Positions 7,806 to 14,747 of a stretch of DNA of 64,000 nt are shown in pieces. This stretch comes from Comamonadaceae bacterium (GTDB taxonomy: Bacteria; Pseudomonadota; Gammaproteobacteria; Burkholderiales; Burkholderiaceae_C). The notes under the pieces are model-generated. The model saw only the letters and a list, made by a program, of their open reading frames with translations, searched no databases and had not been told where the DNA came from. The stretch spans positions 1 to 64,000 of the forward strand of contig JAIXXF010000031.1 of the NCBI GenBank assembly GCA_027490925.1. The letters run 5' to 3'. The position numbers and the translations under genes are program-made. The stretch's first letter is position 1. Each line of letters begins with the position of its first letter.

Positions 7806-9194
7806 ATGACCCTGCACCCCGCCATCTTCAAGGCCTACGACATCCGCGGCGTGGTGCCCGCTACGCTGAACGATGGCGTGGCAGAGGCTCTGGGCCTGGC
7901 CTTCGGCGCCCATGCGCTGGCCCATGGCGAGCGGGTGGTGGCCGTCGGCCGCGACGGCCGCTGGAGTGGCCCGGCGCTGGCGGCGGCGCTGGTCCGGGGT
8001 CTGGTGGCGGCGGGGATCGAGGTGATCGACATCGGCCAGGCGACCACACCCATGCTGTATTTCGCTGCCAGCACGCTGTGCCAGAGTGGCATCGAAGTCA
8101 CCGGCAGCCACAACCCCAAGGACCACAATGGCTTCAAGATGGTGCTGGGTGGCCGCGCGATCTATGGCGATGAAATCCAGGGTCTGTACCGCGCCATGGT
8201 GGACGGCACCGCCCCACGTCGCCCCGGCGGCAGCGTGCGCCATGCGGACGTGCTGGCCGACTACACCGCCCGCATCGTGGGCGACGTGAAGCTCGCGCGA
8301 CCGATGAAGATCGTGGTGGACTGCGGCAACGGCGTGGCCGGTGCCAGCGCGCCCGCGATCTTTCGTGCGCTGGGGTGTGAGGTGACCGAACTCTTCAGCG
8401 AGGTCGATGGCCAGTTCCCCAACCACCACCCCGACCCAAGCAAGCCCGAGAACCTGAAGGACCTGGTCCACGCGTTGCAGCACAGCGACGCGGAGCTGGG
8501 CTTGGCGTTCGACGGCGACGGCGACCGGCTGGGCATCGTCACCAAGGATGGTCAAAACATTTACCCCGACCGGCAAATGGTGCTGTTCGCCCGCGATGTG
8601 TTGTCCCGTGTGCCGGGCGGCACCATCGTGTTCGACGTCAAGTGCTCGCAGCGCCTGGCCCCAGCCATTCAGCAGGCCGGTGGTACGCCTCTGATGCACA
8701 AGACCGGCCACTCGCTCATCAAGGCGCAAATGAAACTGGTCAACTCGCCCTTGGGTGGTGAGATGAGCGGCCACATCTTTTTCAAGGAGCGCTGGTTCGG
8801 CTTCGACGACGGCACCTATGCCGGTTGCCGCCTGCTGGAGATCGTGAGCCGTTCGCCCGACGCGAACGCCGTGCTGAATGCGCTCCCCACCAGCTTCTCC
8901 ACCCCAGAACTCAACGTGCCCTGCGAAGAGGGCGAGCCCCACCGCGTCACCGCGCGGCTGCAGGCCGCTGCCACCGCCCACTTCCCTGCACCAGCGGTGG
9001 TCAACAGCGTGGACGGTGTGCGGGTGGACTGGCCCGATGGCTTTGGGCTGGTGCGTGCCTCCAACACCACCCCGGTGCTGGTGCTGCGTTTTGAAGGCCA
9101 CACCCCAGCGGCGCTGCACCGCATCGAAACGGCCATGCTCCAGCTGCTGCACAGCGTCAAGCCAGACGCCCAGGTGCAGGTCAGCACCCACTGA
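7806..9194 (+). CDS. algC: Phosphomannomutase/phosphoglucomutase
   Basis: A 462-residue alpha-D-phosphohexomutase that interconverts hexose 6- and 1-phosphates for lipopolysaccharide and exopolysaccharide sugars. All four family signatures are visible: the phosphoserine loop TGSHNPKDHNGFKM, the Mg2+ loop FDGDGDRLG, the sugar-specificity loop GEMSGHIFF, and the phosphate-binding loop RASNTTPVL. The start MTLHPAIFKAYDIRG matches the family N-terminus. It is followed 21 bases later by waaA, suggesting an envelope-sugar operon. AlgC-type dual specificity is inferred from the family; substrate preference cannot be read from sequence. Confidence 0.93.
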   Translation: MTLHPAIFKAYDIRGVVPATLNDGVAEALGLAFGAHALAHGERVVAVGRDGRWSGPALAAALVRGLVAAGIEVIDIGQATTPMLYFAASTLCQSGIEVTGSHNPKDHNGFKMVLGGRAIYGDEIQGLYRAMVDGTAPRRPGGSVRHADVLADYTARIVGDVKLARPMKIVVDCGNGVAGASAPAIFRALGCEVTELFSEVDGQFPNHHPDPSKPENLKDLVHALQHSDAELGLAFDGDGDRLGIVTKDGQNIYPDRQMVLFARDVLSRVPGGTIVFDVKCSQRLAPAIQQAGGTPLMHKTGHSLIKAQMKLVNSPLGGEMSGHIFFKERWFGFDDGTYAGCRLLEIVSRSPDANAVLNALPTSFSTPELNVPCEEGEPHRVTARLQAAATAHFPAPAVVNSVDGVRVDWPDGFGLVRASNTTPVLVLRFEGHTPAALHRIETAMLQLLHSVKPDAQVQVSTH

Positions 9195-9215
9195 CGCCCG
9201 GCGGCCCGGTTGACC

Positions 9216-10634
9216 ATGCCGCCCGTGGCCCTGGCGCTGTACTCGCTGTTGACCCGGCTGGTGCAGCCGCTGCTCAGGCGCAAACTCGCCCGCCGCGCGC
9301 TGGCCGAACCAGGCTATGGCGTGGCCGTGCCAGAACGCTTTGGCCATTACAGCCACCCCCCTGTCAACGGCGTGCTGTGGCTGCATGCGGTCTCGCTCGG
9401 CGAAACCCGTGCCGCCGCCGTGCTGCTGGACGCGCTGCGCCAGCGCTGCCCCGACCTGCGCCTGCTGCTCACCCACGGCACCGCCACCGGCCGCGCCGAA
9501 GGTGCCAAGCTGCTGCGCCCGGGTGACCTGCAGGTCTGGCAGCCCTGGGACACGCCCGAAGCGGTGGACCGCCTCCTCGCCCACCACCGGCCGCGTCTGG
9601 GCGTGTTGATGGAGACCGAGGTCTGGCCCAATGCCGTGGCCGCGTGCCGTCGCCTCGGCGTGCCGCTGGTGCTGGCCAACGCCCGCCTGAACGACGCCTC
9701 TTGGCGCCGGGCCCGCCGGTTGCGGTCGCTGTCTGGCCCCGCCTATGCGGGCCTGCACGCGGTCTACGCCCAGAGCGACGCCGACGCCGCCCGGCTGCGC
9801 GACTTGGGCGCACCCGTGGCCGCCGTGCTGGGCAACCTGAAATTCGACGCCCGTCCCGACCCGGACCAATGCGCGCAAGGCGCGGCGTGGCGCGGGCAAC
9901 AAACGCGGCCGGTGGTGACCCTGGCCAGCGCCCGGGAAGGCGAAGAAATGGCCCTGGTGGTGGCCCTGAAAGCCTTTTTAGGAAGTTTTCCGGCTCCAGC
10001 CCCAGTGAATCCTGGAGAAGATGCTACGGATTCGGGAGCAAACGATTCGACACGGACCCGTTCAGAACCGTTGCCTGGCCCCGCCCCGCGCCTGCCGGTG
10101 CAGTGGTTGGTGGTGCCGCGCCACCCGCAGCGTTTCGACGCGGTGGCGTCGCTGTTGCAGGCGGAGGGCTTCAGCGTCTCGCGCCGCAGCGCCTGGGGCA
10201 CTGGCCCGGCAGCGGCCGACGTGTGGCTGGGCGATTCGCTGGGCGAAATGGCCCTGTATTACAGCTTGAGCGACGTCGCGCTGCTGGGGGGCAGTTTCGA
10301 GCCGTTGGGTGGCCAGAACTTGATTGAGGCGATCGCTTGCGGCTGCCCGGTGGTGATGGGCCCATCGGTGTACAACTTCCAGGCGGCGGCCGACGCGGCG
10401 TTGGCCACAGGCGCGGCACTGGCGACGGTGTCCATGCAAGACGCGGTGCAGGCGGTGCTCGGCCAACAGGGTTTGGTTTCAGCGCCCGGGCCGTGGGCCG
10501 CACGGCGTGCCGCCGCCTGCCGGTGGGGTTCAACCCAGGGTGGCACGGCGGCAGCGACTGCCGACCGGCTCGCCGTGCTGTGGGCCAGCGCCTGCGCGCA
10601 GGCCGGGGCGGTCAGTTCGACAGCAGGCCGTTGA
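9216..10634 (+). CDS. waaA: 3-deoxy-D-manno-octulosonic acid (Kdo) transferase
   Basis: A 472-residue GT30 enzyme of the inner membrane that adds Kdo to lipid A precursors. Seen: an N-terminal hydrophobic segment (LALYSLLTRLVQPLL), LWLHAVSLGETRAA, TEVWPN, VPRHPQRF, LGDSLGEMALYYSLSDVALLGGSFEPLGGQNLIEAI. The protein is longer than usual (about 420-430): between the two Rossmann domains there is an extra segment of about 35 residues (AFLGSFPAPAPVNPGEDATD...), whose DNA is a degraded interspersed element. The 3' end overlaps the convergent tolC by 23 bases. The start is the ATG at 9216; a TTG two codons earlier is possible. Confidence 0.92.
   Translation: MPPVALALYSLLTRLVQPLLRRKLARRALAEPGYGVAVPERFGHYSHPPVNGVLWLHAVSLGETRAAAVLLDALRQRCPDLRLLLTHGTATGRAEGAKLLRPGDLQVWQPWDTPEAVDRLLAHHRPRLGVLMETEVWPNAVAACRRLGVPLVLANARLNDASWRRARRLRSLSGPAYAGLHAVYAQSDADAARLRDLGAPVAAVLGNLKFDARPDPDQCAQGAAWRGQQTRPVVTLASAREGEEMALVVALKAFLGSFPAPAPVNPGEDATDSGANDSTRTRSEPLPGPAPRLPVQWLVVPRHPQRFDAVASLLQAEGFSVSRRSAWGTGPAAADVWLGDSLGEMALYYSLSDVALLGGSFEPLGGQNLIEAIACGCPVVMGPSVYNFQAAADAALATGAALATVSMQDAVQAVLGQQGLVSAPGPWAARRAAACRWGSTQGGTAAATADRLAVLWASACAQAGAVSSTAGR
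9981..10040 (+). repeat. Comamonad interspersed element, copy 2, inside waaA
   Basis: TTTTCCGGCTCCAGCCCCAG, then TGAATCCTGGAGAAGATGCTA and a degraded right arm ending GGGAGCA, align with the intergenic copy at 30871-30928. It is translated in frame as part of the WaaA interdomain linker. Confidence 0.55.
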
Positions 10635-11970
10635 CCGCTTGCAGGTCGGCCGCTTGCAGCGTGCCGTTTGCCTGGCGCAAACGCAGGCCGTTCACCAGCA
10701 CGTCGTAGCGCGCCCGGGCCAGATCGCGTTTGGTCTGGAAGAGCTGGCTTTGCGAGTTCAGCACATCGATGTTGATGCGCACGCCCACCTGGTAGCCGAG
10801 CTTGTTGGCGTCCAGCGCACTCTGGGTGGACAGCTCAGCCGCCTCCAGCGCCTTCACTTGACCGGTGCCAGACTGCACCCCAAAGAACGCGGTGCGGGTG
10901 GCCAGTTCCACCGACCGGCGGGCCGCCTGGAGGTCGGCCTGGGCCTTGCCTTCAAGTGACAGCGCTTCACGGACCCGGTTTTGCACCGCAAAGCCCGCGA
11001 ACAAGGGCAAGGTGAGGTTCAGCCCCACCACGCTGGTGTTCACCCGCGTGCCCACCGCCGACGCGCCACCGCCCGAGTTGTTCGGGTTGTTGGCCTGGTT
11101 GTGGCTTGCCACCAGGTCCAGCGTGGGCCGGTGGCCCGCTTCGGCGCGCTGCACTTCAAGTTGCGCCACTTCCAGCGCGGTGCGGGCAAGGCGCAGGCTG
11201 GGGTGGCTGCCCTCGGCCTGTTGCACCCAGGCGTCGGCGTCGGTCGGTTGCAGCGCGGGCAGCTGGGTGGGCAGGGCCAGCGGCTGAGGACGGGCGTTGG
11301 CCACACCGGTCAAGGTGTCCAGCGTCAGTTGGCGCACCCGCAGGTCGTTCTCGGCGGCGATCTCTTGCGCGATCACCAGGTCGAAACGGGCCTGGGCTTC
11401 GCGGGTGTCGGTGATGGTGGAGGTGCCAACCTCGAAGTTGCGCTTGGCAAATGCCAGCTGCTCGCTGGTGGCGGCTTTCTGCGCTTGCACGAAGCGCAGG
11501 TTGTCTTGCGCGGCCAGCACGTCGAAATAGGCCTGTGCCACCCGCACCACCAGGTCTTGTTCGGCCACTTGCAACTGGGCCTGGGCCGAAACCACGCCCT
11601 TCACGCCTTGGCGGTACAGCGCGAGGTTGCCCGGGCGGTAGAGGGGCTGCGTCAGCGCCACGCTGGTGGTGCGCGAGGTGTACTGGCCGCCACCGGTCTG
11701 TCCGTTGGCCAAGCGCACCTCCTGGTCCACTCGGTTGGCGGCAGAGGTCAGGTTGGCGTTGGGCAGCAGGTTGGCTTTGGCCTGATCGGCGCGGTACAGG
11801 TTGGCGTCGTACTGGGCCTTGGCGCTGAGGTAGGTGGGGTCGTTGGCACGCGCCGATTCGTAGAGCGACACCAGGTTTTGCGCGCGGGCGGGCAGGCACG
11901 CCAGGGCGGTGCAGGCGGCGAGGGCGGCCACCCGCCAGGGGGCAGACCAAGGGGGGGGGAGGCGGTTCAT
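10612..11970 (-). CDS. tolC: TolC family outer-membrane efflux protein
   Basis: A 452-residue outer-membrane channel with a Sec signal peptide (cleavage likely after LPARA, about residue 30) and two repeats of the outer-membrane efflux fold. The N-terminal QNLVSLYESARANDPTYLSAKAQYDA and ALTQPLYRPGNLALYRQG are typical of TolC rather than NodT-type lipoproteins. It is the last gene of a minus-strand run tetR-pcm-rhodanese-tolC with gaps of 31, 10 and 19 bases. An RND pump and its membrane-fusion protein lie 3 kb upstream on the same strand, so it is a likely exit channel for that pump. Convergent with and overlapping waaA. Confidence 0.93.
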   Translation of the reverse strand: MNRLPPPWSAPWRVAALAACTALACLPARAQNLVSLYESARANDPTYLSAKAQYDANLYRADQAKANLLPNANLTSAANRVDQEVRLANGQTGGGQYTSRTTSVALTQPLYRPGNLALYRQGVKGVVSAQAQLQVAEQDLVVRVAQAYFDVLAAQDNLRFVQAQKAATSEQLAFAKRNFEVGTSTITDTREAQARFDLVIAQEIAAENDLRVRQLTLDTLTGVANARPQPLALPTQLPALQPTDADAWVQQAEGSHPSLRLARTALEVAQLEVQRAEAGHRPTLDLVASHNQANNPNNSGGGASAVGTRVNTSVVGLNLTLPLFAGFAVQNRVREALSLEGKAQADLQAARRSVELATRTAFFGVQSGTGQVKALEAAELSTQSALDANKLGYQVGVRINIDVLNSQSQLFQTKRDLARARYDVLVNGLRLRQANGTLQAADLQAVNGLLSN

Positions 11971-11989
11971 CGGCAGGGCTTTCTGGGAG

Positions 11990-12331
11990 TCAGTAGAGCG
12001 GTACGCTGGCGTCCAGCTCGCGCGACCAGGCGTCGATGCCGCCGCTCACATTGGCCACGCGGGCGAAGCCGTTGTGCGCCAGATAGGCCGCCACCCGCAG
12101 ACTGCGCGCGCCGTGGTGGCACAGGCAGGCCACCGGGCGGGCCGGGTCCAGTTGGTCGAGGCGTTGCGTGAGCTCGCCCATGGGGATCGCCACCAGCTCA
12201 AAACCACTGGCGGGCACGCTGGCGGTTTGCAACTCCCAGGGTTCGCGCACGTCCAACACCAGCGGCTGGGCGCCTTCGGGCAGGGATTGCAGCCAGGCGG
12301 CGAGGTCAGCGGGTCGGACGTGGTCGATCAT
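11990..12331 (-). CDS. Single-domain rhodanese-like protein
   Basis: A 113-residue protein with the rhodanese fold: LVLDVREPWE near residue 25, GELTQRLDQL, and an active-site loop CLCHHGARSLRVA with a catalytic Cys, ending in GGIDAWSRELD. Such domains move sulfane sulfur. It lies between pcm and tolC, an order commonly seen in Burkholderiales, without a known reason. No signal peptide is present. Confidence 0.9.
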   Translation of the reverse strand: MIDHVRPADLAAWLQSLPEGAQPLVLDVREPWELQTASVPASGFELVAIPMGELTQRLDQLDPARPVACLCHHGARSLRVAAYLAHNGFARVANVSGGIDAWSRELDASVPLY

Positions 12332-12341
12332 GGCAAGGGGG

Positions 12342-13019
12342 TCAGAAGCTGAAGCGCGACGGCTCCGGGAAGTTCAACAGGCGCGGGGCCACGGTGTCCC
12401 AGGGCTGCTCGGTGTGGAATTGCTTGTCGCCACTGCAGGTGACAAAGGTGGCCCGCATCACCGGGTCTTGGCCCACGATGGCCGCCAGCCGCCCGCCGGG
12501 CTGCAGGTGTGCCAGCAGGGCGCTCGGCACTTCGGCCACCGAGCCGCTGAGCACGATCACGTCGAACCGCTGGTCGGCCGCGAGGGGCTTGGAGCCGTCG
12601 CCGTGGACCACCTCGACATTGCCGATGCCAGCGGCCTGAAAGCGGCTGCGCGCCTGGGTGGCGAGGCTGCCGTCGATTTCCACCGTGGTGACGTGGGCCG
12701 CGCGTTGGGCCAGCAGCGCGGCCATATAGCCTGAGCCGGTGCCGATCTCCAGCACCCGGTCGGTGGGCTTGACCGCCACGGTTTGCAGCAGGCGGGCTTC
12801 CACCTTGGGCGCCAGCATCACCTGGCCGGTGCGGGCCGCGGCTTCGGTGTCGGCCTGCAGCGGGATCTCCATGTCCACAAAGGCCAGCGCGCGCATGGCG
12901 GGCGGGCAGAAGGCCTCGCGCTTCACCACCGACAGCAGGTGCAGCACGTCGGCGTCCAGCACCTCCCATGGGCGGATTTGCTGCTCGATCATGTTGAAGC
13001 GGGCTTGTTCGATGTTCAT
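12342..13019 (-). CDS. pcm: Protein-L-isoaspartate O-methyltransferase family protein
   Basis: A 225-residue SAM-dependent methyltransferase. Motif I VLEIGTGSGYMAALLA, motif post-I VTTVEIDG and the N-terminal MIEQQIRPWEVLD are typical. The family repairs isoaspartyl residues in aged proteins. The usual DDGxxGW-type substrate region reads AFVDMEIPLQADT and differs from E. coli Pcm, as in many betaproteobacterial members, so true repair activity is not certain. The start was set at MNIEQARFNM; the frame is open 25 codons further. It lies directly after tetR. Confidence 0.85.
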   Translation of the reverse strand: MNIEQARFNMIEQQIRPWEVLDADVLHLLSVVKREAFCPPAMRALAFVDMEIPLQADTEAAARTGQVMLAPKVEARLLQTVAVKPTDRVLEIGTGSGYMAALLAQRAAHVTTVEIDGSLATQARSRFQAAGIGNVEVVHGDGSKPLAADQRFDVIVLSGSVAEVPSALLAHLQPGGRLAAIVGQDPVMRATFVTCSGDKQFHTEQPWDTVAPRLLNFPEPSRFSF

Positions 13020-13050
13020 GGCGGTGCTCACAGGGGGGGTAGGGTTCAAA

Positions 13051-13737
13051 TCAACCTTTGATTTTAGAAGCCTCGGGCCGGGCCGAGACGCCATGCAGCA
13101 TCACATCCACCTGGCTGGCCAAATACGCCACCGGGTCGATCTCCACGCCCAGGCTGCACGGCGCCATGGAGTGTTTCCACATCATCAAAAAAATCATTGG
13201 TGCGATGCAGCTGTACACCGCGTTGTCCAGGTCCAGGGGGCGAAACTCGCCGCGGTCCATGCCGCGTTGCAAGATCTTGCGGATGAGGCGTCGGCCCGGC
13301 TCCATCACCTCGCGCTGGTAGAAGCTGGCCAGCTCGGGAAAGTTGCGCGCCTCGCTCATCATCAGTTTGGTGATGCCCGAGGCCCGGGTGGCGCCGACCC
13401 GCTCCCACCAGCTCGACATGGCGTACTTCAGCAGCTCGGTGGTGTTGCCGGGAAACGCCTCGAACTCGGCGTTCCATTCCACGAACCGATTGCCAATGCT
13501 GTCGATCACTACCGCCTTGAACAGGTCTTCTTTGCTGGAGAAATACAAAAACAGCGTGCCCTTGGACACCCCAGCCCGCGCCGCGACCTCTTCCACCCGG
13601 GTGCCGGCAAAGCCCTTCTCCACAAACAGGTCCAGCGCCGCTTCCAAAAGCTCGCCCGGCCGCGCCTCTTTGCGCCGCTCGCGCTTGGCTGGCGGTTCTG
13701 CGGGGGTTTGGGAATGGGGTGTGGCGGTCGCAGACAT
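13051..13737 (-). CDS. TetR/AcrR family transcriptional regulator
   Basis: A 228-residue regulator. The N-terminal HTH spans about residues 25-70 ([37 protein letters not shown]), followed by a ligand-binding domain. A 22-bp palindrome covers its start region and a promoter lies just upstream, which fits autorepression. The downstream genes pcm, rhodanese and tolC are on the same transcript direction; the RND operon sits upstream, so control of efflux is likely but no second copy of the operator was found before the pump genes. The start is the Met of [10 protein letters not shown], three bases from the operator. Confidence 0.9.
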   Translation of the reverse strand: MSATATPHSQTPAEPPAKRERRKEARPGELLEAALDLFVEKGFAGTRVEEVAARAGVSKGTLFLYFSSKEDLFKAVVIDSIGNRFVEWNAEFEAFPGNTTELLKYAMSSWWERVGATRASGITKLMMSEARNFPELASFYQREVMEPGRRLIRKILQRGMDRGEFRPLDLDNAVYSCIAPMIFLMMWKHSMAPCSLGVEIDPVAYLASQVDVMLHGVSARPEASKIKG

Positions 13738-13739
13738 AT

Positions 13740-13761
13740 TTACTGACTGACTGGTTAGTAA
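13740..13761 (-). promoter_or_regulatory. TetR-type operator
   Basis: An imperfect palindrome with outer arms TTACT and AGTAA and inner TGACT/GGTTA, 22 bp long. It resembles AcrR/TtgR-class operators. It lies immediately after the -10 hexamer and ends three bases before the tetR start codon, so bound repressor would block transcription start. Confidence 0.7.
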
Positions 13762-13788
13762 TGTATCTGCCGCCACGGGCAGGGTCAA
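13760..13788 (-). promoter_or_regulatory. Promoter of tetR-pcm-rhodanese-tolC
   Basis: On the minus strand TTGACC (13788-13783) and TACATT (13765-13760) are separated by exactly 17 bases. The start codon is only 23 bases past the -10, so the 5' leader is very short and lacks a clear Shine-Dalgarno. Confidence 0.6.
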
Positions 13789-13897
13789 GTCAGGGGGGCT
13801 CAAAAGACGTTCGCGCGGCGGCGGCCCCCGTCGCCACGGAGCCCTTTGCGCCCGGAGGGAGCCAGGCTGTGCCAGAGAGGCCAGACCCACCAAGACA

Positions 13898-13929
13898 AAC
13901 GCCCTTTCGCGCGGGCGCGAAAGGGCGTT
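13898..13929 (-). terminator. Strong hairpin terminator after the Gly/Leu-rich gene
   Basis: A perfect 15-bp inverted repeat (AACGCCCTTTCGCGC and its complement around GG). On the minus strand it is followed by TGTCTT. It separates the Gly/Leu-rich gene (stop at 14005) from tetR, so tetR relies on its own promoter. Confidence 0.75.
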
Positions 13930-14004
13930 GTGTCGGGTGCCGGACAGGGTCAGGTCACTCACCGGGCGCGGTCAACCCCTGGCCGACCAGGGGGACAGCG
14001 GGTC

Positions 14005-14472
14005 TCAGAGAGACGACGCGACCGCTTTAGCCACCGGTGTGGATTCGTTTGGCACCGTCGCCAATGGCGGAATCTCAGCGGGTACATCAACTGGCGTTTC
14101 GGCGCCGGGCAGGCCTGGCAAGCCACCCAGGCTGAGGAGGCCGGTCAGGCTGCCCAGCAAACCGGTGACGGTGCCCAGCAGGCCGCCAACCAAACCGCCG
14201 AGGCCACCCAGGCCACCCGCGGGGTCTGAGCCACCGCCCAAAAGGTCACCGCCCAGCAAGCCGCCGAGGCCGCCCAAGGCACCCGTGGCGTCGTCTCCAC
14301 CGCCCAGCAGGCTACCCAGACCTTCGTCGCCGGTCAGGGCGGCCAGCGGTGTGTCTTCCAGCAGCAGTTGGTCGACGGGCAACGCAGACGTCACGGTGGC
14401 GATGGGTTCGGATGCCAGCGCGAGAAAGTCGGCGGCGCCAGTGGCGTTTTCGTTTCGGATGTCGATGGTCAT
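14005..14472 (-). CDS. Small Gly/Leu-rich protein of unknown function
   Basis: A 155-residue protein starting MTIDIRNENATGAADF. Residues about 60-125 are a low-complexity run of LGG/GLGG/LLGG units (for example ALGGLGGLLGGDLLGGG) flanked by a Thr/Ala/Leu-rich N-terminal part and a Pro-rich tail. There is no classical signal peptide. The start is fixed by a good ribosome site, GGGAGAG, before the ATG. It has its own terminator and a candidate promoter, so it is an independent unit lying between the RND pump and tetR. Gly-rich runs like this occur in self-assembling surface proteins and in some bacteriocin precursors; I do not recognise the family. Confidence 0.6.
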   Translation of the reverse strand: MTIDIRNENATGAADFLALASEPIATVTSALPVDQLLLEDTPLAALTGDEGLGSLLGGGDDATGALGGLGGLLGGDLLGGGSDPAGGLGGLGGLVGGLLGTVTGLLGSLTGLLSLGGLPGLPGAETPVDVPAEIPPLATVPNESTPVAKAVASSL

Positions 14473-14545
14473 TTTTCTCTCCCTGTGTTGGTTTAAAAAC
14501 AGACTCGATGGGTCTGGCGCCACAGCGTGTTGATGAGGCCGTTTT

Positions 14546-14573
14546 AGCTTAAGGGTTATTTCGTGACTGACAA
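14546..14573 (-). promoter_or_regulatory. Candidate promoter of the Gly/Leu-rich gene
   Basis: Minus strand TTGTCA (14573-14568) and TAAGCT (14551-14546) with a 16-base spacer, in a locally AT-rich stretch about 75-100 bases before the ATG. Confidence 0.35.
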
Positions 14574-14747
14574 GTGACCCGCAATGAATCAATTGCTATT
14601 CACTTATGACCATCTGTTTCTAAGCCAGCGGGGCGGTGTTTGCGCTGTGGCCGCTGACGCGGTGGGCGCGGTGGCCGTTTCAACCCCGGTGCCGTCCCGC
14701 CAGGGCGCGACGCACGGGCCTCAATGCGGGGCTTGGCGCTCGCCGCG

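Noticed and set aside
7653-9902. 749-residue minus-strand frame opposite phosphomannomutase
   Set aside because: High-GC shadow with no domain; the plus-strand gene has every family motif.
13898-13929. Regulatory palindrome for tetR
   Set aside because: A perfect long GC stem followed by U-rich sequence on the minus strand, just after a stop codon, fits a terminator better.
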